Below are positions 33,626 to 38,957 of a stretch of DNA of 38,957 nt, piece after piece. Within the stretch, counting starts at the first letter, position 1. Every line of letters begins with the position of its first letter. The notes under the pieces were generated by a model. It saw only the letters and a list, made by a program, of their open reading frames with translations, was not told where the DNA came from and did no database searches. Source of the DNA: an uncultured Brachyspira sp. (lineage in GTDB: Bacteria; Spirochaetota; Brachyspiria; Brachyspirales; Brachyspiraceae); the NCBI RefSeq assembly GCF_944390845.1, contig NZ_CALXRM010000026.1:1-38957 (forward strand). The letters run 5' to 3'. The translations under genes and the position numbers were made by a program.

Positions 33626-34348
33626 ATGATGAGAAAGACTTTGACAGTTTTATTTTTATCTTTAGTTTTTACTCTTTCAGCTTTTTCATACAGCAAAGAA
33701 TTTAATGAGCTTTATAACTTGTATTACATGGCTAATACAAATAAAGCTGATGATTTGAATAAGAATATAGAAAAAATGAAGAATGCAAATTTCCCAAAGA
33801 TAGAAAAACAAACTTATGATAATCTTATTTTGCTTATGGATATATATATGTATCCAAAAAGTAAAAGAGAAGCTTATAAATTATTGAATGATAATATAAA
33901 AAAAAATACTCCTCTTTTATCGGAGAAAGATGCTGATTATTTAGCTTCTGTTGCTGATGTGATGAGCGGAGCTATTAATTATTCTTCATTTAATGATGTT
34001 ATAAAACTTTCAGGCAAGGCAGGGGAGATATATGATAATGCTTTAAAAATCAATGCGAATCATTTTCCTTCACTTTTGGGCAAAGCAATACTTACAGCAT
34101 ACAGTCCTGAATTTGTAGGCGGCGGAATAGACAAAGCAATTCCAATATTTAAAAAGGCTGAAAGCAATGCTAAAGAGAAATGGGAAAAGCATATGGTTTA
34201 TTTATGGACTTCTCAGGCTTATTTTAAAAATAATGATAAAGCCAATTATGATAAGTACATGAAAATGGCAAAAGATATATTTCCGGAAGGAGCTTTTATC
34301 AAAAATGTTATTGATATGAACGCCAAAGGAAAAGGAATGTTTAATTAA
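33626..34348 (+). CDS. exported TPR-like protein, 240 aa
   Basis: A signal peptide (RKTLTVLFLSLVFTLSAFS, about 3-21) precedes an all-helical protein. Helix pairs with TPR-like spacing appear around GEIYDNALKINANHFPSLLG (about 132-151), GGGIDKAIPIFKKAESNAKE and MVYLWTSQAYFKNNDKANYD. The ribosome site AAGGAGG (33612-33618) is among the best in the window. It is expected in the periplasm. It precedes a second exported helical-repeat protein; both may scaffold the ABC system downstream. Specific role unknown. Confidence 0.72.
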   Translation: MMRKTLTVLFLSLVFTLSAFSYSKEFNELYNLYYMANTNKADDLNKNIEKMKNANFPKIEKQTYDNLILLMDIYMYPKSKREAYKLLNDNIKKNTPLLSEKDADYLASVADVMSGAINYSSFNDVIKLSGKAGEIYDNALKINANHFPSLLGKAILTAYSPEFVGGGIDKAIPIFKKAESNAKEKWEKHMVYLWTSQAYFKNNDKANYDKYMKMAKDIFPEGAFIKNVIDMNAKGKGMFN

Positions 34349-34403
34349 TATATTTAAGAATTATTATTAAATATACTGATATGTATTGCAATTATATAAA
34401 GCT

Positions 34404-34450
34404 ATAGTATTTGCACTTTTTGCAACTTTTTGCGGCGGGAAAAAGTTGAA
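34404..34450 (-). repeat. MITE-like repeat fragment, copy H
   Basis: The sequence GCACTTTTTGCAACTTTTTG CGGCGGGAAAAAGTTG-type hairpin (34413-34448) matches the interior of copies D and E. It lies immediately upstream of the start at 34470 and would encode the spurious N-terminal residues if the upstream TTG (34386) were used as start. Confidence 0.65.
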
Positions 34451-34469
34451 TAAATATAAGGATATTAAA

Positions 34470-35318
34470 ATGTTTAAAACAATTTTTCTTATTTGTAATG
34501 TTTTTCTTTTTTATGGAGGACTTTCTAGCGAAGCTGAAGCTGTTATTAATGAAGCATATGCTAAAGTCAGAGAGTATCCTGTTAATTCAACAAAATCATC
34601 AGAAAGTACTGCTGATGCCATATTAAAAGAAATAGATAATAAAAATAATGAATACCATTCAGGAGCAAGACTTGTAAGAACGAGTGAAGCCAAAGATCTT
34701 TTAAATAGGGTAAAGAACAGCAATTTAAGTGAAGAAGAGAAAATGCATTTAAGTATAGAATGCTACACTCTTTGGGCTAATGTATCCATTGCAAGCGGAA
34801 CTTTTGAAGAAGATTATAAAACTTTAGGTGAGGTATATAAAAATCTAAAGAAAGATAAAGTTTTCAAAAAAGGCTCTTCAGATATTTATGCTTCATTCGC
34901 TAATTTTGCAAACTCATTTACTTCACTTGCTTTTTTTAATAACAAATATCCTTATAGTGTTATAGTTGATATGTATACTTATGCTCGTATGGCATTATTA
35001 AAAGATAAAAATAATATAAGGGCAAAACAAGTATATGGAATGTGGCAGATAGCTACTTTAGGTTTTTATAATAATGCTGCATATTATTCTGTAATAAGTT
35101 CTTTAAATGATACAAGCAATTTACCAGACTATATGGTTTACAGAGCTTATATTTATAGATCAATGGCATATATGAAAGTAAATGAAACAGATAAGGCTTT
35201 TAAAGAATTAGATGAAGCTTTAAAAATGTACCCTAAAGGCTTTTACGGATATTTATTAAAAAGTTCTTATGAAAAAGGTAAGGACGGATTTTTGAGTGCG
35301 GAGGGTTCTGACTTCTAA
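34470..35318 (+). CDS. exported helical/TPR-like protein, 282 aa
   Basis: The frame opens at TTG 34386, but the first 28 codons are repeat sequence (copy H). The ATG at 34470 has AAGGA at 34458-34462 and begins a signal peptide (MFKTIFLICNVFLFYGGLSS). The mature protein is helical; the C-terminal third has a TPR-like pair (YRAYIYRSMAYMKVNETDKA then FKELDEALKMYPKG, about 235-268). Expected in the periplasm. The ABC ATPase starts 3 bases after the stop, so it is in one operon with it. Function unknown; a role beside the transporter is likely from position. Confidence 0.72.
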   Translation: MFKTIFLICNVFLFYGGLSSEAEAVINEAYAKVREYPVNSTKSSESTADAILKEIDNKNNEYHSGARLVRTSEAKDLLNRVKNSNLSEEEKMHLSIECYTLWANVSIASGTFEEDYKTLGEVYKNLKKDKVFKKGSSDIYASFANFANSFTSLAFFNNKYPYSVIVDMYTYARMALLKDKNNIRAKQVYGMWQIATLGFYNNAAYYSVISSLNDTSNLPDYMVYRAYIYRSMAYMKVNETDKAFKELDEALKMYPKGFYGYLLKSSYEKGKDGFLSAEGSDF

Positions 35319-35320
35319 TT

Positions 35321-36010
35321 ATGATAAGATGCGAGAGTATTTCAAAGATATATAAAACTAAAGATTATCATATAATTGCAAATAGGAATATAAATTTAGA
35401 AATAAAAGACGGTGAAATTGTATGGGTGGCTGGAGTTTCCGGAGCCGGTAAAAGTACATTACTTCATATATTATCAAGTATAGATATTCCTACAGAAGGT
35501 TCTGTTTATTGGAATGATAATGAGGTTTCAAAATTAAGCGATAGAGAAAGAAGCAGTTTCAGGCTTTCAAATATAGGACTTATTTTGCAGTCGCTTGAGC
35601 TTTTGAAAACTCAGAGTGTATTTGATAATGTGGCATTACCTCTTAAATTTTTAAATGAAAGTTCTTCTAATATAAATAAAAAAGTTGATGAAATATTAGA
35701 AAACTTAAAAATAGATAATTTAAAAAAGAAGAAACCAGAACAGCTTTCAGGAGGACAGAAACAGAGAGTTGCAATTGCAAGGGCATTAGTAAGCGAAGCA
35801 CCTTATATATTCGGCGATGAGATTAGTGCGAATTTGGATACAGAAACAAGCAAATTTATTTATGAATATATAAGAAGCACTATAAAGAAAAGAAACGGCA
35901 TAGGATTTTTTATTTCGCATGATGAATTGATAGAAGATTATGCGGACAAAAAATATATTATGAGGGAAGGAGATATTCGCCCATGTGGGCAACCCGCACC
36001 GTATTGCTAA
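35321..36010 (+). CDS. ABC transporter ATPase, LolD/MacB type
   Basis: 229 aa. Motifs: Walker A GVSGAGKSTLLH (about 38-49), Q-loop GLILQSLELL, signature LSGGQKQRVAIARAL, Walker B YIFGDEISANLD (variant GDEIS for ADEPT) and H-loop FFISHDE. The family powers extraction of lipoproteins or export of peptides and drugs through FtsX-like permeases, matching the permease at 36346. The last residues (RPCGQPAPYC) are encoded by a palindrome-rich insertion (35979-36039), so the original C-terminus may have been replaced. About 335 bases of repeat material separate it from its permease. Confidence 0.9.
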   Translation: MIRCESISKIYKTKDYHIIANRNINLEIKDGEIVWVAGVSGAGKSTLLHILSSIDIPTEGSVYWNDNEVSKLSDRERSSFRLSNIGLILQSLELLKTQSVFDNVALPLKFLNESSSNINKKVDEILENLKIDNLKKKKPEQLSGGQKQRVAIARALVSEAPYIFGDEISANLDTETSKFIYEYIRSTIKKRNGIGFFISHDELIEDYADKKYIMREGDIRPCGQPAPYC

Positions 36011-36039
36011 ATATTATAGATAGTACACTATAGGTGCGG
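35979..36039. repeat. palindromic insertion overlapping the ATPase 3' end
   Basis: GCCCATGTGGGC (35979-35990) is a perfect palindrome, and CCGCACC (35994-36000) pairs with GGTGCGG (36033-36039). The GC-rich content contrasts with the flanks. The ATPase stop (36008-36010) lies in the loop. The GCACC/GGTGC core recalls the sequences at 3111-3210. Confidence 0.5.
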
Positions 36040-36126
36040 CTGATATACATACTGAATATTTTATTAATTTTATGGTTGTAGGCAAATATATAAAATAATT
36101 TAGTTTTTCTTACTTTGTAGATTATA

Positions 36127-36290
36127 TAGATGTTATCAACTTTTTTGTCGCACAAAAAAGTTGCAAAAAACGCATATACTACAGTTTAATATTTTAGGAA
36201 TATGTATAAAATGTGGGTAATACCATAATTTTATGTCAAAATGTAGTTTTTTTGTTTTTTGATGAATCCCTTATGGTGTCAGCAATAGCA
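36127..36290 (+). repeat. MITE-like repeat, degenerate copy I
   Basis: ATCAACTTTTTTGTCGCACAAA (as in copy C) is followed by AAAGTTGCAAAAAACGCA, an AT-rich middle and a weakened TTTGATGAATCCCTTATGG end. It lies between the LolD-type ATPase and its permease. With the palindrome before it, this accounts for the gap 36011-36345; no ORF is present. Confidence 0.55.
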
Positions 36291-36345
36291 GCGTTTGAAA
36301 AAGAACAATAATAAAATTTTATTAATAACTATAATGGACAGATAA

Positions 36346-37563
36346 ATGAATATAATAAAATTAGCATTCGATAATCTTTGGTATAATAAAACCAGAACAA
36401 TTTTAAATATGATACTTATTATAGTGTCTTTCGTATCCCTTATGATGATAAGCGGATATAATAACTTCACGAAAGAAGGTATTATTATAAGCGTTAATAC
36501 AAGCGGAGGATCTGTTGTAATAGCTGATAAATCTTATTGGGATACAAAAAGCGAAAAAATCAATATGCTTAATAATAACGATTTTGAAGTTATTTATAAA
36601 AAACTTGATACTATAAATGAAGTTAATGATTATCAGAAAAAACTTGATATAAGCGGACTTGTAGGTAATGAAAGTAAAAGTAAATTCTTTTCAGGTTATG
36701 CCTATGAGAAATCATCAAAAATAATGTCATCAGTTTCTATAAAGGCAGGTACTCCAATATTTGATGATGATATTGATACTATGGTTTTGGGCAAAGATTT
36801 GGGAGAGTTTTTTAATATAAATTATGATGATACGCCTTATTTAAATTTGATGACAGATTTCGGCGAGGGTATAAATCTAGGTTCTTTAATGGCTGTTGGG
36901 GCAATGTCTTTGAATAATAGTGCTTCTGATGCTATTACTCTTTACTGTCCTCTTAATGCTATGTATGAAGTATTTGGTCTTGAATACGGAAATGCCCATA
37001 ATTTGTTAGTATATTTAAAAGATTATAAAAAGGCTACTGAAATAAAAAATAGTCTTAATCAATATTTTAATGAAAACAATTTAAATTATGAGGCTAAAGA
37101 TTGGAAGGATTTGAATGCATTTTTGCTTTCTGTTATTGATATGAATACTAATAATTATTTAATAGCATTATTCATATTAAGCATATTAGTATTTGTTTCA
37201 GTTATGCAAATGCTTACAACGAATTTTTTAGAGCGTTTAAATGAATTCGGTACTATGCGTGCATTAGGAATAAATATAAAAAATGTAACTTTGCTTTTAT
37301 TTTTGGAAATTATTATAATGGCAGTGTTGAGTTCTGTTATTTCAATAATTATTTCTTATGGTGCTTCAGGTATACTTAATGCATCAAACTTTATAATGAA
37401 ATTTCCAGGTGCTACAGACGGTTATACTTTAAGTTTATTACTAACATTGAAAGGCACTGTTTTAATATTTGCATGGGTATTATCTGTATCAATATTAGCA
37501 GGTATTTATCCAATAATAAAGGTTATAAAAATGCCTATAATAGAGGTTATAAAATATGTATGA
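36346..37563 (+). CDS. FtsX/LolE/MacB-type ABC permease
   Basis: 405 aa. The N-terminal AFDNLWYNKTRTILNMILII (about 7-26) is the usual entry of the FtsX-like family with the first membrane helix (about 18-37). A large periplasmic domain (about 40-265) follows, then three C-terminal helices (about 268-290, 315-340, 365-395) with the family block RLNEFGTMRALGINIKNV (about 291-308). With the ATPase at 35321 it would form a dimeric transporter acting on outer-membrane-bound cargo. Partner genes include a LolA-like protein at 37696. The ribosome site is weak (GGACAG). Confidence 0.88.
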   Translation: MNIIKLAFDNLWYNKTRTILNMILIIVSFVSLMMISGYNNFTKEGIIISVNTSGGSVVIADKSYWDTKSEKINMLNNNDFEVIYKKLDTINEVNDYQKKLDISGLVGNESKSKFFSGYAYEKSSKIMSSVSIKAGTPIFDDDIDTMVLGKDLGEFFNINYDDTPYLNLMTDFGEGINLGSLMAVGAMSLNNSASDAITLYCPLNAMYEVFGLEYGNAHNLLVYLKDYKKATEIKNSLNQYFNENNLNYEAKDWKDLNAFLLSVIDMNTNNYLIALFILSILVFVSVMQMLTTNFLERLNEFGTMRALGINIKNVTLLLFLEIIIMAVLSSVISIIISYGASGILNASNFIMKFPGATDGYTLSLLLTLKGTVLIFAWVLSVSILAGIYPIIKVIKMPIIEVIKYV

Positions 37564-37666
37564 GACTATAATAAGAATAATGATAATAAGTTTTATTTTA
37601 TCATATTTGATATTTAATTGTATTGCAGTACTTTCTATGATTTTTGGTGATTATTATTTATTGTAG
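37556..37666 (+). CDS. possible 36-aa single-pass membrane peptide
   Basis: ATG at 37556 overlaps the last codons of the permease gene in another frame and reads MYETIIRIMIISFILSYLIF... to TAG at 37664-37666. It would be one membrane helix with a short tail. The eight-base overlap suggests translational coupling, but there is no clear ribosome site of its own and the sequence is AT-rich, so chance is possible. Confidence 0.35.
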   Translation: MYETIIRIMIISFILSYLIFNCIAVLSMIFGDYYLL

Positions 37667-37695
37667 TTTAGTTATGATTAATGCGAGGTAAAAGT

Positions 37696-38382
37696 ATGCA
37701 TAAAAGAATAATAAAAATTTTATTTATAATAAGTATTTTATCTTTTAATTTGTACAGTCAGGATATATTTGAAGATTTTGTTAAAATTTATAATAGAGAC
37801 GGTAAAAGTTATAAGATGTCAGGAACTTTCACTGATATCAAAGACGGTAAAAAGAAAGTTAATAATTTTGATATGATAGTAGGAAAAGATTATAAGCTTA
37901 TGTATTTGAGAGACAGCAGAAGTCTTTTTTTGGCAAATAAGCAGGGCTTTTTTATTCAAGGCGAGAAACAAAATTCAGCTTTAAAAATTTCGGGAAACTA
38001 TGTTGTAACTGGTGCTGCGAATATGAATGATTTGATGTCTATAAACTTTATAGATGATTACAAAGTAGAAAAAGTTGTAAGTTCTGAAGAAGTAAATCTA
38101 GTAAAGAAAAATAGAAGCGTACCTTATGCCAAAGCAACACTCAAAAAAATTGCAGGCGGTTATAGTATAGATTTTTTTGATAATAGCGGAAAGGCATTAA
38201 AGAAGGGAATATATAAAAATAATTCATCTACAGGTTATTTTGATTATATGGAATTTTATAATTTGATTATCAATACAAATACAAGTACAGTATGTAAAAT
38301 ATCAAAGACAGAGCCTTCAAGTTCATCAAGTTCGTATTTCAGAAGCGAGAACATGAAAATGCTATTTAGTTTATTTAAGTAG
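37696..38382 (+). CDS. LolA-like outer-membrane lipoprotein-sorting protein
   Basis: The ATG at 37681 is in frame but lacks a ribosome site; the ATG at 37696 has GAGGTAAAAGT upstream, giving 228 aa. A signal peptide (KRIIKILFIISILSFNLYS) without lipobox cysteine points to the periplasm. The mature protein alternates beta strands such as YKMSGTFTDIKDGKKKVNNF, DYKLMYLRDSRSLFLANKQG and YAKATLKKIAGGYSIDFFDN, as in the half-barrel of LolA-like carriers. Following directly on a LolD/LolE-type transporter, it probably receives lipoprotein or lipid cargo. The C-terminal SSSSSS stretch is unusual. Cargo unknown. Confidence 0.75.
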   Translation: MHKRIIKILFIISILSFNLYSQDIFEDFVKIYNRDGKSYKMSGTFTDIKDGKKKVNNFDMIVGKDYKLMYLRDSRSLFLANKQGFFIQGEKQNSALKISGNYVVTGAANMNDLMSINFIDDYKVEKVVSSEEVNLVKKNRSVPYAKATLKKIAGGYSIDFFDNSGKALKKGIYKNNSSTGYFDYMEFYNLIINTNTSTVCKISKTEPSSSSSSYFRSENMKMLFSLFK

Positions 38383-38398
38383 TTTTATTTTGATAATT

Positions 38399-38407
38399 TG
38401 CTATAAT
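38399..38407 (+). promoter_or_regulatory. extended -10 element before hsdS
   Basis: TG-C directly precedes TATAAT (38402-38407), about 32 bases before the start at 38439. No good -35 box is seen, as is usual for extended -10 promoters. Confidence 0.45.
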
Positions 38408-38438
38408 GCTTATTAATAATAGTGAATAAGGTTATTAT

Positions 38439-38957
38439 ATGAGTTTATTGGAAGAATTGCTTAATAAATATTGTCCCGACGGCGTGGAATATAAAAAATT
38501 AGAAGACTTTTGTTCTTTTATTGCTGGTGGAGATGTTCCAAAAAATAATTTTTCAAAAGAAAAAACAATAAAATTTAATATTCCTATTATTAGTAATGGT
38601 ATAGGTGATAATGCCTTGTATGGATATACTAATATTGTAAAGATAGATAAACCTTGTATCAGTGTATCTGCAAGGGGAACTATTGGGCATTGTATTTATC
38701 ATGAAAATCCATTTTATCCTATTGTTAGATTAATATGTATAATACCTAATGATATTTGTACTCCTAAATTTCTAAAATATTTTTTTGATAATACAAATAT
38801 AGATGTTCCTAAAACTGGTATTCCACAATTAACAATACCTATGGTTAGAAAAATATATGTTCCACTCCCTCCAATAGAAGTACAAAAAGAGATAGTGCGT
38901 ATATTAGATGAATTCACATTAAAGACTACAGAGTTACAAGAGCTTTTACATAAAGAA
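38439..38957 (+). CDS. hsdS: type I restriction-modification specificity subunit HsdS (partial, 3' end outside window)
   Basis: HsdS gives the DNA target specificity of a type I restriction enzyme. The open frame begins MSLLEELLNKYCPDGVEYKK, a usual HsdS opening, and covers 173 codons to the window edge. It contains most of the first target-recognition domain (ISNGIGDNALYGYTNI; ISVSARGTIGHCIY; PKTGIPQLTIPMVRKI) and the start of the conserved spacer helix with LPPIEVQKEIVRILDEFT, where the two recognition halves join. hsdM and hsdR are not in the window. The ribosome site is weak (AATAAGG). Confidence 0.88.
   Translation, partial: MSLLEELLNKYCPDGVEYKKLEDFCSFIAGGDVPKNNFSKEKTIKFNIPIISNGIGDNALYGYTNIVKIDKPCISVSARGTIGHCIYHENPFYPIVRLICIIPNDICTPKFLKYFFDNTNIDVPKTGIPQLTIPMVRKIYVPLPPIEVQKEIVRILDEFTLKTTELQELLHKE

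Noticed and set aside
34386..34469. Upstream TTG start adding 28 residues to the exported protein
   Set aside because: These codons are repeat-fragment sequence, there is no ribosome site, and the extension would bury the signal peptide that begins at 34470.

Overview
The window looks like chromosomal DNA of a spirochaete of the genus Brachyspira. It is strongly AT-rich, most start regions have plain Shine-Dalgarno sites, and it carries two adjacent periplasmic-flagellum sheath (FlaA) genes behind a consensus sigma-70 promoter. It also has short-form HisG/HisZ histidine enzymes, ankyrin and TPR proteins, and several related intergenic repeat elements. The genus call is inference from gene content and style; no database search was possible.

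Layout. 1-2664: tail of an unknown gene, a small convergent hypothetical gene, then hisG-hisD. 2662-8821: a minus-strand accessory block with an 834-aa helical-repeat protein, a 267-aa partner and a frameshifted second copy of that partner, with MITE-like repeats around and between them. 8822-12020: a 47-aa gene with its own strong promoter, hisZ (partner of the short HisG) and an RNase II/R exoribonuclease. 12082-16221 (minus): two membrane-anchored DUF2726-like proteins in tandem, a methyl-accepting chemotaxis protein and an RsuA/RluB-type pseudouridine synthase. 16367-18076: the FlaA pair with a textbook promoter and terminator. 18143-20226: two small membrane proteins, MazG and an ankyrin protein. 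20496-22162: a 5'-nucleotidase lipoprotein with its terminator and divergent promoter.

22255-29140 is the most interesting part: a complete-looking streptolysin S-like (thiazole/oxazole-modified microcin) locus. It runs SagB-type dehydrogenase, SagC-type cyclodehydratase partner, SagD-type YcaO ending in PHPLP, CPBP protease (SagE position), a second membrane protein that looks like a CPBP protease without its catalytic residues (SagF position), an unannotated 44-aa precursor peptide (27181-27315) with the core LTPGGCCCSCCCSCC, an ABC ATPase and an ABC-2 permease. The precursor is too short for ordinary ORF calling and is the key find: its first residues and its PGGCCC junction line up with streptococcal SagA. 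A hairpin follows the precursor, and a repeat element sits between ATPase and permease.

29969-31637: a PadR regulator with two HAAS-domain membrane proteins. 31910-38382: an envelope block with an outer-membrane beta-barrel protein, a polytopic membrane protein, two exported TPR-like proteins, a LolD/MacB-type ATPase, an FtsX/LolE-type permease, a tiny membrane peptide and a LolA-like periplasmic protein, which together suggest a lipoprotein/lipid trafficking or export system. 38439 to the end: start of a type I restriction specificity subunit (HsdS), cut by the window edge.
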